A stretch of DNA of 64,000 nucleotides, from contig NC_087064.1 in the NCBI RefSeq assembly GCF_963678635.1, positions 40,637,165 through 40,701,164 on the forward strand. Direction: 5' to 3'. The notes under the pieces are model-generated. The model made no database searches, was not told where the DNA came from, and saw nothing but the letters and a program-made list of their open reading frames with translations. The position numbers and the translations under genes are program-made. Source of the DNA: Symsagittifera roscoffensis. Taxonomy: Eukaryota > Xenacoelomorpha > Acoela > Convolutidae. Every line of letters starts with the position of its first letter. Position 1 is the first letter of the stretch. Below are positions 10,425 through 21,045 of this stretch, one piece after another.

Positions 10425-11030
10425 AATACAAACAACCCAATACGTTTGTACAATTGGAATCAACCAATAAGACACATTGAAATTTACTCATTAACAATTA
10501 TACCACACAAAAATGATCCAAAAAGAAGTAACTCAGTAAACTTAGTACTTCCATTTTTAATATCGCCACTATCTGAACCTCGCGGACAAAAAGAATTTTG
10601 TAAAAATTTAATTGCAAACTTATTTGAAAAAGGAGAAAATCCATGCACAGAAAAACTCCCAGATGTAAAAATGAAAAGACAACTTCTCGATCACTATCTT
10701 AAAGGAATATGTAGTCTCACATCAAACTTTGGAATCTACACAAAAGAAATCATATCACCAAATACATCTCATATCAGATATCTCATTCAAATTGACGATG
10801 TAGATTTAGAAATCTCAAAAGTTTTTACACAATTCATCAAAAACATACAACACCCAAACACTCAAAGAGCAAACTCGATATTCACAAACGACGTATTCTC
10901 ACTTATCTATAGCTATATAACTATATTAGATTTAGATGATTTTCAAAGCGATTCACCTACTCAAATATCTCGACATACAGTTGTAAGACAGGAAATACAC
11001 AAAATTTCAAAGTTTTTAAATGCAATTTGA
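10425..11030 (+). pseudogene. gag: Gag N-terminal region of Ty3-like element
   Basis: An open stretch of about 200 codons ending at TGA 11028, with no ATG near its start. It is charged and helical in character (for example KEFCKNLIANLFEKGE, DDVDLEISKVFTQFI). I recognise no Pfam-like domain. It is placed as the N-terminal Gag region because the capsid-type domain follows in the same element and because the fossil at 73-546 shares its C-terminal half. Beyond the stop, homologous coding continues in another frame to about 11235 (YDETVLAELSDYVWDPNW), so a frameshift and stop separate the halves. Confidence 0.55.
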
Positions 11031-12207
11031 GAAAACCTAACAAATGATCAAATAACACAAAATTTTTTAATAACGATTTACAAAAAATCTTAGCATGTTT
11101 CATAATCGATTTTTTCAGTCACAATATTGATCTTATCGAACAAGCAAGAAAAAGTTTTCGACCACAAAGTACATATGACGAAACTGTACTAGCAGAGCTA
11201 TCAGACTATGTATGGGACCCTAACTGGTCTTATAAATAAAAAAAATTAATTATCAATATACCAACAGATATATCAAGTCAGGCAATTAACAATATTTTTA
11301 ATAATAAAAATTATGTTAGAGTATACCCACTCTAAACTACAATTCATTCTTACCTGAAAGAACAGGAAGCAATAGTTTAAATTCCACATTCATAAATAAT
11401 GATAATCTAAACGAAACAAAAAATCTTACACAACAAGATGTACAAACCCCATCACATTTTGTAAACGAAGAAATTGTTGAAACAAAAACAACAACAGAAG
11501 CACAACGAGGTATCTCACCTATTCGACCATATTTTACAACACCAAAACTAAAAAATCGAACGTTACAACAAACAATCATACAATCTACAGTAAAACCCCC
11601 TGTTGCACAAAAATAGTCCTAGATGGATTACCAAATATTTTGACCCGTAACAAAGCCATCAAACAGACAACACAGAAGTAATTTTGCAGAACACAATTAC
11701 AACTATGTCAACGGACCAAAAACGACAAAAACAAAAACGAAAACTCAAATATTCACACAAAGTCAAAACATACCAATCTTAACCTCAGTAAGTTTTCATG
11801 ATCAACCACGATCCTCGCAAGAACAAGACGGAAACTACCCATTTTTCCAACAACAGAAAAACAATGCAATTAAATACCATACTAAAAAACAACCTCATCA
11901 TTACGCACAAATTTATTTTCCATCAGACGATGAAGAATACTATAATCAGAATCAACAACGATTTTCCTCAAATCCAAGACATCGTTCTTACAGTATTGAT
12001 CAACCAGTTGTTTTCGAACCATACACACAAAATGAACAAAAAGGACAACCTAGAACTTAACCAACACCTTACAACCATAATTTTCAACAACAAAATCCAG
12101 TTTATACACATTCATACCAACCAACCCAGATGCATAATGAAATCCCACTACCATATTATTCACAACAACACGAAATAACAAAAAGCCAACTAACAAAGTT
12201 TTCTTAA
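11031..12207 (+). pseudogene. gag: Gag linker, Q/N/P-rich, frame-broken
   Basis: Coding character can be followed in pieces on the plus strand. About 11385-11615 reads NETKNLTQQDVQTPSHF and onward to TAG. About 11839-12060 reads a Q-, N- and Y-rich tract with the acidic patch FPSDDEEYYNQNQQ. These are low-complexity spacer sequences ahead of the capsid domain. Minus-strand ORFs here (such as 11337-11579) are shadows caused by the lack of G. Confidence 0.45.
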
Positions 12208-12810
12208 TTGCCACATGCCGCAGAATCCCTTCAAATGACTATTAATCTATACCTAATGGGTGGATCATCAATAACATCAAATAAACCACTATTGGTATTC
12301 ACAGGCACAGATCCTGAATACTCTGTAGAAGATTATCTAAACGCAGAGACAGCAAACATTATTTTAAAAACAGAACCTGAACCAGTAAACACGCCACTCC
12401 ATCAAAATTGGATACATAGAAGCACAGCTCTAATCCAAACTACCCTTGATGGCGCAGCTCAAAAGTGCCATTCAGTTTTACCCATAGAAATAAAGTCAGA
12501 TTGGAAAAGATTCACACAAGAATTCTCAAAAATGTTTGACTCAGAAAGAAACAAACAAATTCAAAAAGTTTTATGCAACGAAACTTGTAGACTACCTAAT
12601 GAAACAAAAAAACAGCTGGCAGTAAGAATAGAAACACTAGTTCGAAAAGCATATTCTTTTAATGCTCATGATTATAAACACACAAAGATGACGAAAATTC
12701 TAATGATGACTCTAACACATCAATTACGAACAGTAGCAATGAAAAAGAGAGCATCACATCCTTTCTCAATCTGTGAATCATATTTAGATTTTAGGAAAAC
12801 TAGTAGATAA
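12208..12810 (+). pseudogene. gag: Gag capsid domain (retrotransposon Gag type)
   Basis: A 200-codon open frame with the features of the retrotransposon Gag/capsid family. LLVFTGTDPEYSVEDYLN is followed by a helix with ALIQTTLDGAAQKCHSVLP, then the signature DWKRFTQEFSKMFDSE, then ETKKQLAVRIETLVRKAY. This domain builds the particle shell. The reading is preceded in frame by a stop shortly before 12208. After 12810 the frame must change to continue with a coiled-coil-like stretch (EQAEITMKLKETENLKLQ). The assignment to Ty3-type Gag is strong; the gene as a whole is broken. Confidence 0.8.
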
Positions 12811-13875
12811 ACTAGAACAAGCAGAAATCACTATGAAATTGAAAGAAACAGAAAACTTAAAACTACAATATGTAAGCAACATCCAGACCACTACTTCGCA
12901 CATAAACAAAATCAACAACTCTGATACTGATTTATCCGAAAAAGTTACCAAAATTTTGAACATTTACGCGAAAAACCCAAATTTCAAAGGCAAACCATCA
13001 TTAAAATAAATAGTGTAATTACTGTCGACGATACGGACAAAGTATCGCTGAATGCAGAGAAAAACAACAAGATAAGAAAAAAAAACCACAAAAACATAGA
13101 GAACCCAACAAAACTTTTCATCAATACATGAAGAAAGATCAAAATCTACCCAACAAAAACATTCATAGTAATAATAGCTCAAAAAAACCCCTTCCAAATA
13201 ACTCCAACTACTCTAGACAACAATCACCCTATGATACATATTATAGTGGACGATCACCATACCAAAGAAATTCACAAAATTTCTCTTAAAACACATATAG
13301 TCGATCAAACCGTCGAAATAATCGATATCAAAATAACTATTCAAGATACAATTCAAACCAACACAGATTTAACGACAGATCCCCTTCAAATTCTAGAAAT
13401 CGAAATTATTCAAATAATAGATCTAGAAACACCTCATACAATCGGTGTAGAAATTATTCTAACGATCGAAAAAGAAGCTATTCAAACAATTGAAAACCTA
13501 GATATCAATATAATCGATCAAGCGTTATTCAAACAACAGATCAAAATATTACAATTATCAAAACAAATCCACGGAACAAAAGCTCAGGCTATAACAACAG
13601 ACAAAGAAACTACTCTCAATCACCACATAGGAATAACACACCTTATCAAAATTCACAATAAAAATATAGGAGTAATACACTCAAATATAAAAGACAAATC
13701 AATCAAGTACAATCAACTGAAGAAACTCAAACAGACCCCCGGTGTTGATAATCACGAAAGCATAGAATTACAACTAAACAACATCAATTGCGAATTCACA
13801 GATATTGATAGTGATACAGAAAACACAATTTCAATTAACTTGATAGATGTTGAAAATGACTATGAGCATCTTTAA
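12811..13875 (+). pseudogene. gag: Gag nucleocapsid: altered zinc knuckle and RS/N-rich tail
   Basis: At 13014-13055 one frame reads CNYCRRYGQSIAEC, a CCHC knuckle with exact CX2CX4-X-X4C spacing but glutamine in place of the zinc-binding histidine. About 13290-13490 reads an RS-, N- and Y-rich tract (NNRYQNNYSRYNSNQHR and similar), typical of a basic nucleocapsid tail. The long alternative frame at 13231-13875 is out of register with that tail in its first half. Its last third (ELQLNNINCEFTDIDSD) looks like true coding. At least one frameshift therefore lies between. Confidence 0.65.
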
Positions 13876-14470
13876 TATGAACAACCGATATATTCCCATG
13901 AATATCAAAACCACGATCAATTTCTTTTGAACTATTATACAAGACCAGTATCAAAGAGCACAACAAAAGAAAAAATGGAAAAAATAGTAGAAGAAATAAA
14001 AGAAGATAAAACCACAGAATTATCAAGCGCAAATAACATTTATCAAAACATACCTAAAGAAACACATCTACAAAAAGAAAAAAATATGGACAATTCCACT
14101 CTTTTTAGAAAATCCAAAATCAAAACAATTGCAAACACCAGACCTTGAAATAGATTTTTCAATCGATTCCTGAGCAGAATCAAAAATAATAAACATTCCC
14201 ACTCGGAATGAAATCAAAGTTCTACATCCACAACTGATACCCTCTAAAACAACAAGTAGACTAGCAACTGTACAAGGATCAACCTTAACAAACTATGGAA
14301 AAAAACAACTCTTCCTTGTTCCCACTCGAACAATGGAACAAAACAAACTCATGAGCAAACCATTTAAACAAATTTTCCGTATCACTGATATGAAACACAA
14401 TACCTTTGGATTACCATTTATTACTAAATATATACCAACAATAAACGTCTTATAATTAAAATTCATATAA
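13876..14470 (+). pseudogene. pol: Aspartic protease region of pol, catalytic motif broken
   Basis: At 14159-14182 the frame gives S-I-D-S-stop-A-E-S, a retropepsin active-site motif in which the glycine codon is TGA (14171-14173). It is followed in the same frame by KIINIPTRNEIKVLHPQ, then SRLATVQGSTLTNYGKKQ and MKHNTFGLPFITKYIP, which match the flap and C-terminal hydrophobic-Gly strand of Ty3 proteases. The catalytic Asp codon is at 14165-14167. The enzyme would have cut the polyprotein; this copy cannot. The preceding 13876-14140 is a charged linker (KEKMEKIVEEIKED). Confidence 0.7.
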
Positions 14471-15048
14471 AAGACAAATACACGAGAATGAAAAACACCT
14501 CTTTGAAATTCTTTCAAAGAATAAACAAGCAACCACCTTTTTCTCAAAAATTTTACCCCATATATAATCAGGAAAGAAAACAGCTGAAACAACTATCAGG
14601 AAACATGTATAACTTTTCGATTAAACAAAATCACCATTATGATAAACAGCAAAACAAAAAACATCTCTTTATGTCTGACCTTGAATTCAGACCAATTCAC
14701 AAATTTTTCTGAGTAACAATTTCATCTTTTAAATACATGAAAGACTCAAACTCAGACATGATTTATTTACATATATATAACAATTCCCCATATAAAATAA
14801 CCTTACCACTGGGAGTCTTAGGTTTTTGCAAAACTAACGCGACAATTTCTCCCACAAAAGAAATAGCGTATAGAGTAAATAATATTTTACAACTACTAGA
14901 CATATGTCAATTAACAATTCTTGATGAAGAATTGTCAATTAATAATATTTAAAGCAATGAAAAAGGAAATACAGATTATTTCACAAAAGCACCATATTTC
15001 AAACCAACATTCAAAATTCAAAATAGACGACGGAACAACAAATATTTT
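14471..15048 (+). pseudogene. pol: Pol segment between protease and reverse transcriptase
   Basis: Three open pieces (14488-14712, 14737-14952 and a short tail) on the plus strand. The second reads YLHIYNNSPYKITLPLGVLG, a beta-rich segment of the kind found just before the RT fingers in Ty3 elements. Stops at 14710 and 14950 break it. No enzyme activity is assigned. Confidence 0.5.
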
Positions 15049-15660
15049 TTGATTAATATTTTTGATATGTTTAATTTTCAACACTCTCAGATATCACAAA
15101 AAGAATTCGAACAACTAGCTAACTTATTATTAAAATATCCAAAAGCTTACGCAACATCAAAATTTGATGTAGGAAAAATAAACTCACCATTACATTTACC
15201 CCGAAAATCTGACGCAGTTTTCAAAAAACAACGAGCAAGTAAAGTCTCAATTCACTTGCAAGATAAAATAACAGATTACTTGAAATACTAGAACAATATG
15301 AAATCATCTCTCCAGTAAATAAAGAAGAACAGCCAAAAGAAAACACATTTATAAACCCCGTTATCAAGTTAGCGAAAGGAGAATCATTAAAAATTGTTCT
15401 AGTTGCAAGATATTTAAATTCACTACTTACTGAATCTAATTGTAATTGGCCTATTGAACTAATTCAATTAATTCTCATAAAAAATGGCAAATACTTCACA
15501 ACAGCAGATATGAATAGTGCATATGTTCAAAAGCCACTAGATGAACAATCAGGACGATTAACACATTTCGTTATTAGAAATCAACAATAAGAATTCAACA
15601 GATTATTCTATGGAATTTCCATAGGACCAGCAGCAGCAATTACAAACTAAATACGAAATG
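15049..15660 (+). pseudogene. pol: Reverse transcriptase, fingers and palm part, active site missing
   Basis: The first frame (15049-15291) gives INSPLHLPRKSDAVFKKQRA, the start of a Ty3 RT. After a frameshift it continues as EILEQYEIISPVNKE, FINPVIKLAKGESLKIVLVA and RYLNS, then CNWPIELIQLI, YFTTADMNSAYVQKPLDEQS (first catalytic Asp in TADM) and EFNRLFYGISIGPAAAIT. The stop after NQQ at 15587 interrupts it. The palm motif YxDD should follow within about 40 residues but is absent; sequence to 15750 is scrambled, implying a deletion. The copy is dead. Confidence 0.8.
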
Positions 15661-15753
15661 TTTACTGTCTTAGAAAAATATCATCAGATATTACTGCAAT
15701 AAAACACGAAAGCAGCCCCAGATAATTCACACTTTTTCTTAACACTAACACGA

Positions 15754-15942
15754 GTTTAATTCCTTGGTCATATTATAGAAAGAAACATTATAAAAACATT
15801 AGAAAGAAACTCCAATAAAAACTCGTATAGACGCAATCCAAAATCTTTGGTTTAATTCCTTGGTCATATTATAGAAAGAAACATTATAAAAACATTAGAA
15901 AGAAACTCCAATAAAAACTCGTATAGACGCAATCCAAAATCT
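15754..15942 (+). repeat. Perfect 93-bp tandem duplication inside pol
   Basis: Bases 15754-15846 and 15850-15942 are identical by eye over 93 positions, separated by TTG, so the period is 96. The repeated piece encodes the RT thumb start (LGHIIERNIIKTLERNS). Both copies are identical although the element around them is heavily mutated, so the duplication is either recent or an assembly artefact. Confidence 0.9.
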
Positions 15943-16640
15943 CCAACTATCTTCAAATAAGAAAAAGTACAAGAATTTCTTGGAAGGTTGAACTTCTTAA
16001 AAAAATTCGTAAGCAAAATGCAGCTATACTTAAGACCCTTTTACAACATCCTTAGACAACAAAATAATTTCGTATGGACAACAAAACATCAAAAGCGATT
16101 CGATGAATTAAAAACTCTTCTCACCGAACAATTATCAAACACTATTTCAAACCCCTATCAACCATTTTATGCAATGTGCGACGCCTCAATTTTTGGCATC
16201 GGCGCAGCAATATTACAATCTCACAATGGAACAGATAAAATGAATCTCATTTCAGCAAATTCTAGACTATTTACACAAGCTGAACTCAGACTCTCTACCC
16301 TAATGAGAGAATGCACAGCTATAATATATATACTTACAGAATATGAATTTTTATTACTTGGATCTAAACAGACCATAAACCAATAAGTTTAAAAAATCAA
16401 ACCCAAACCATTTACAGATTTCAACTTATTTTAATGAAATTTCCAAACTTACATATAGTTTGGACGGCAGGAAAAAACCTTGCACTACCTGTCAATCTGA
16501 GTAGAAAAACACCACCTGAATTAATGACACGAAAAACTACAGTTGAAATACCACAAAATATAAAAATTATCCTTGCAAAAGATGAAACATCACCAAGATT
16601 ACAATGCAGATATGCAGTAAAAACTGATGTAGAACATTGA
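15943..16640 (+). pseudogene. pol: RT thumb and RNase H of pol
   Basis: EKVQEFLGRLNFLKKFV leads into the connection and then the RNase H domain. That domain contains FYAMCDASIFGIGAAILQ (first catalytic Asp), LISANSRLFTQAELRLSTL and MRECTAIIYILTEYEFLLLG (catalytic Glu). The main open frame ends at TAA 16384. Homologous coding resumes at 16434 with KFPNLHIVWTAGKNLALP. A stop also precedes the thumb at about 15957. The domain order is that of Ty3-type elements, where RNase H precedes integrase. Confidence 0.85.
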
Positions 16641-17219
16641 CAAATAAACAATCTACAACAATTTCCATTATATCTAGATTGCCAAAACAAACACTACGAA
16701 GTAGATTTACTAGGAACACCTACATTTAAACTTATACCATACTCTTCATGGAAGAAAAAAACTACACAAGAAAAACCACTCAAACAAAAATTATATAAAA
16801 AAGGTATTTTCCTTTTAATAGAAAAAGAAAATCTCACTGATAATGAGAAGTTATCATGCCCACCAAATACTGATTCAAAATATACAATTAACCACGTTTT
16901 TAACCTTCATGACCCGCTAGATACAACACCTCTATCAGAAATGGAATTGGAAACATTTTTCTACCAACAACCGAAAAAGTTACCCTCGAACTATTACAAA
17001 AACATCAAAATCTTGACCCAGTAATTAGACAATTAAAATCTTGGCACAAATATAAAACCAGGCCACTGAAAGCCGATACAACCATACTAGAAAACAAAAC
17101 CCTTCTTAGATACTTTAGAAAATTTAACGACCCCTCAATCAATGAAAACCCGGCTATCCTAGAATGCCAAACACCTGATATCAAAGTACCCTGCTTACCT
17201 ATAAGTATGATGCTTACAG
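16641..17219 (+). pseudogene. pol: Pol linker between RNase H and integrase
   Basis: Decayed coding in several frames, with recognisable pieces such as NNLQQFPLYLDCQN, VDLLGTPTFKLIPYSSW and VTLELLQKHQNLDPVIRQLK. These resemble the spacer that precedes the integrase zinc-binding domain. There is no catalytic motif of its own. Confidence 0.55.
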
Positions 17220-18740
17220 CTCTTGATACTTCTCACTCTTTGAACACCATAGGACACTCAGGAGCAGAAAAAAAAACATATTCAAGTTTTCCACAAAATT
17301 TTTATTTCCCAAATGCACCAATTTGGATAAAAGTTTTTTGCAACATTTGCATAACATGTCAATAAAACAAACCATACCCTTATCAAAAAAAATTGCAGAA
17401 AAACAAGATCTTAAAGCCCAAAGGTCATATTTAAATCACAGAATCTTTTTCGATACTAAAGGACCAATATCACCATCCTCAGAAGGAAACTATAATGGTA
17501 AAATTATACGCATTCACAAACTACGTAGCACTTAACCCAGTAACTTATTTTAATGCTTACTATGCATATACAACACTTTATGGACAATGGATAACGAATT
17601 CAGTTTACCCGAAATCCTTGTCACAGACAATGGCACTGAATTTATAAACAATGAAATCATTACACTATGCCGATTATATAACATTAAACACAACCCACGT
17701 ACATCTCATGCACCCTGGACTAATTGTTTAGTCAAGGGCATGAACCATTCACTACATGAAAATCCTAGATGTATCATTAATGGAAATGACACATGATATA
17801 CTGAGTGGTCAACAGATGTAAAATTAATCCCACTCATATCACAACATCTTATAACTCACAAATCACACTAACTCTAGGTCGATCACCCTATGAAATGGTT
17901 TTCAATCAGAAACCACGGAAACCAATAAAGTTCACGGCAAATTCTTCAAAAAATGCACAAGGCTATTGCCAACCAACTGAAGAATCAAAATGTTACAATT
18001 TACCACTACATACCCATGATGAAGATCACTTTCATCATCCACCAATCTTAAAATTAGCTTCCGGAACACATAACGAATGGATTTTAAACAGAGATAAGAA
18101 CACAACGAAATTTACCAAAAAGTAACAAAACACTGTTACAAAGACAAAACATAAATTCCCAACTACATTCTCGATTTACCCCATCTACATTTTTAAAAAT
18201 CGGAACATATGTTTTAATTCCAAACCTTACAAACCAAAAAGAAGACTCTGAAAGATTAGAACCACTCCGAAAAGGACCGTATCAAATTATTGATAAACCC
18301 ACAGATGTAACATACAAACTTACAGACTTGAACAAAAAGAAATCTTTCAACATCGAAACTTTCTTTTACCTTGCTACCCAAAAGAAAATGCACTTCGAGA
18401 ACTTACTCAATTAAACCCTTTTACAGTACTTAAATTCATTCAAAATTGTTCAGAACAAAGCCAAAATCAAAATACTGATACACAAATTATACAAAAACAA
18501 ATAAATAAAAAGGAAAAAGATCCTTCCGAACAAAAATCAAAAAACTTAGACAAAAAAGGGAAACCTGAAATAGAAAGAAAAAATCGGAAAGTACAAGAAA
18601 CAATTATACCACAAGATCAAAAAGAAAAATCTCTACATAGTCAATCATCACGACTTCGCAATCAGCTACGAAAAGATTACAAAACATTCATTCCACAATC
18701 TAAAATATTAAAGAAAGTTGAATTTGAAAAACCACTTTAA
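17220..18740 (+). pseudogene. pol: Integrase, catalytic Glu replaced; GPY module and basic tail
   Basis: The N-terminal HHCC region lies at about 17235-17365 (GHSGAEK, NFYFPNAPIWIKVFCNICIT). The core follows: FFDTKGPISPSSEG with the first Asp, PEILVTDNGTEFINNEII with the second, and HAPWTNCLVKGMNHSL, where the expected catalytic Glu before the final GMN is Lys. After frame breaks, 18193-18360 encodes the C-terminal module with LRKGPYQIIDKPTDVTYKL (GPY/F motif, 18274-18282). A Lys/Gln-rich tail runs open to TAA at 18738. Integrase inserts the cDNA; this copy is inactive. Stops at 17533, 17794 and 18123 separate the pieces. Confidence 0.85.
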
Positions 18741-19327
18741 ATTCATTCACATTTTCACCTCTTGAAGATACTTTCATAAACCGAAAATTTTTCTCAAAAA
18801 TCATGCTGAAAATCACTTGAACAAACTAGTTCAAATTCAGCCAATTAGAAGCTTTTCCAAACCCTCACCTCATTTTTAACGCGACTTCGTTAGCCGACAA
18901 ACAACCACCCTCAAACTAATCTCTAACTTAACTGAAAGACCTCCAGGTCAAAAATAAGCAAACCACTAAACATTGACACCTGAAATAAACAAAGTTTCAA
19001 AATTACAACCCTTCCCTATCAAGCAACACAAAGATCAACAACATTGTACCAACTTAGACCTCAAAAATACCTTTGGCAAAAATATTAAATTAACCTAAAG
19101 AACAAAATAGACATGATAATTTAGCCTAAATTCGATACCCCCAATCTCTCAGATACCCTCAATTATCCGATAAATAGCAACAAAACCAAGAAGACACTTA
19201 GGAGCCCTGCAAGTTTTCCTCTCTCAAAAATTGTTGAAACCCAACCCACTTGTCGAAAAATCAATAAACAATTCGACCACTTTTGAATTTAGCCTAAAAA
19301 AATGCGACGAAGAAATCACTTCTGCAA
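18741..19327. other. Noncoding spacer between pol and the third gene
   Basis: No ORF of note. A/C-rich with many stops in all plus frames. It may hold splice signals for a subgenomic env mRNA, but none stands out. Confidence 0.5.
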
Positions 19328-19588
19328 ATGCTATTTTCTAAAACAGTTCACACAATCCTCAACATATTTTTAAAAATTTTTTCAATACTTTCTAAATTTT
19401 TTAAATCTTTTATAAATTTCATATTCATTATTTTCGAACTATTCGTCCACACCCTAATAATTTTTTGGAATTTTTTCATCGTTTTTTATTCCCTAGCCCA
19501 AACCTGCTTAAGCCTCTCCAAAATCCTTGACCACCTCTTCAGGTACGATGTTTCAAATGACCATCTAAATGTTCAAATATCTATTTAG
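19328..19588 (+). CDS. Strongly hydrophobic ORF at start of the third gene
   Basis: Eighty-six codons from ATG to TAG. About 60 residues from position 8 are almost continuously hydrophobic and phenylalanine-rich (FIFIIFELFVHTLIIFWNFF). It could be the signal or first membrane segment of the env-like protein. It is also possible that a T-rich tract simply translates as Phe/Ile/Leu. Position, after pol and before the env-like sequence, supports the first view. No family recognised. Confidence 0.35.
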   Translation: MLFSKTVHTILNIFLKIFSILSKFFKSFINFIFIIFELFVHTLIIFWNFFIVFYSLAQTCLSLSKILDHLFRYDVSNDHLNVQISI

Positions 19589-19646
19589 TAGAACAGATGT
19601 TTTCCTACTTTTTTAAGTATTTCCCACATTTTTAACATCCCTAGTA

Positions 19647-20519
19647 ATGACGGTATGTAAATGCATAAAAAAAGCTATCGTAGCCTTCGCATTAGCAACG
19701 ATACTTTTAATCCTTTTTATTGAAGAATATCATACTAAACACAAAATATCTTCTCAAAAAATTTCTTTTTTCAAAACATTTTTTCCAAAATTGCTAATCA
19801 ACAACCCCCACATCAGTCCCCACCAACAGCGTCCCAAGACCCTCCATCAACACCAACAAATACACAAGCAAGTAACCCTCAATCATCAACACGCATCTCT
19901 TTTCAAGACAATCCCTATATATTTGAAGAAAGAAACACACAATTGTCCGAATCATTAGAACCAGTAAATCGCCATGCACCTAAAAGCGAACCACAATACG
20001 AACCAGTATATAAATTATACCCCATTCTCCAAAAGGATCTTAATAGAGCAAGACATCAAAGTCAAAACCAAAACACACTAGAAATAAATCGACAAATTAT
20101 TCATCCAAGACGAAATAGAAATTTACAAAACCCCTGAGTTCAATTCAATATACCTCATTCACCAACAACAAATTCTGTAAACGTTTCTAGCAGTACAATA
20201 CAAAGTAACCCACAGACTCTATCGCAACAAAACACATCAAACATCCCATCAGATTTTTTAGGTTCAACCCCTACATATGAACAAATTAGAGCAAATGCTT
20301 TCAAATCCCCAGCCACTACAATAACACTCCCTTATTGGGTGACACATGTTTTTCCCCAAGGCGAACCACATTTAGTAATGGATCCAATAGACGTTTCATC
20401 TGACACATCCTTGTCACTACCTGAAACTCTTTCACTCCCTTCAACCCCTTCTTTTACCCTTATTTTTACAAACCCCTTTCCCTTCAAATTTTCCTACAAA
20501 TCTCGACGCCAGATATAGA
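19647..20519 (+). pseudogene. Third-gene N-terminal region: membrane segment plus P/S/T/Q-rich stretch
   Basis: From ATG 19647 one frame gives KKAIVAFALATILLILFIEE, a plausible single membrane span, then a His/Gln-rich tail. About 19928-20518 is largely open in another frame (one TGA at 20135): EPVNRHAPKSEPQYEPVYKL, RNRNLQNP, then a Ser/Thr/Pro-rich run ending DTSLSLPETLSLPSTPS. The same P/S/T region is recognisable on the minus strand at 52.0-52.45 kb. This suggests a membrane-anchored or mucin-like portion of the env polyprotein. Confidence 0.45.
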
Positions 20520-21045
20520 TAAATTCAACAAATAACATTCAATTACGATTAGATTGGAATAAATTGGTAGCACCCCTACATTATTTGAACAACATCACGA
20601 AAGCCACAGATTAAACAACTAGGCACTAAATAGATTACATTATCGACAAGACATTCACAAAGATATTCAAGACAACAATATACAAATACTTAGACAAATC
20701 AACTTATCATTGAAATTCGAAATCACAGTAAAAACAAACAATTTAGTTCACCATCCCTTACCCCTAGCACTTCCAATGTAACAGCTCAATTTTTACCTCC
20801 CCCGTTTATAACCACATAACATATCTACAAATACGATAGATACACAAAAAAGACAATAGGATATATCACAATTTATAACCCATATTCAGGACTATCATAC
20901 ACACATTTGAAAGATAATATTTTTTCAACCTTTTTTTTTAATTTTCAAAACCTGATCCGAACATTCTTTCACCCCGAACCGGACCCCAGGATTTACTAGT
21001 CACACATTATGACTGTGAACAAAACGAACAAAAAACATTACACAA
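20520..21045 (+). other. Decayed env-like coding
   Basis: Short coding-like fragments only; many stops. It joins the P/S/T-rich region to the env ectodomain that starts about 20990. The left border of the tandem duplication lies at about 21046. Confidence 0.4.

Noticed and set aside
13231-13875. A 214-codon plus-strand ORF taken as one protein
   Set aside because: Its first half is out of register with the RS/N-rich nucleocapsid tail visible in another frame. Only its last third looks genuine, so it is a frameshift product rather than a gene.
11337-14592. Several minus-strand ORFs (11337-11579, 12964-13197, 13835-14032, 14293-14592)
   Set aside because: They lie opposite G-poor gag-pol coding and translate to Val/Phe/Leu-rich sequence typical of shadows.
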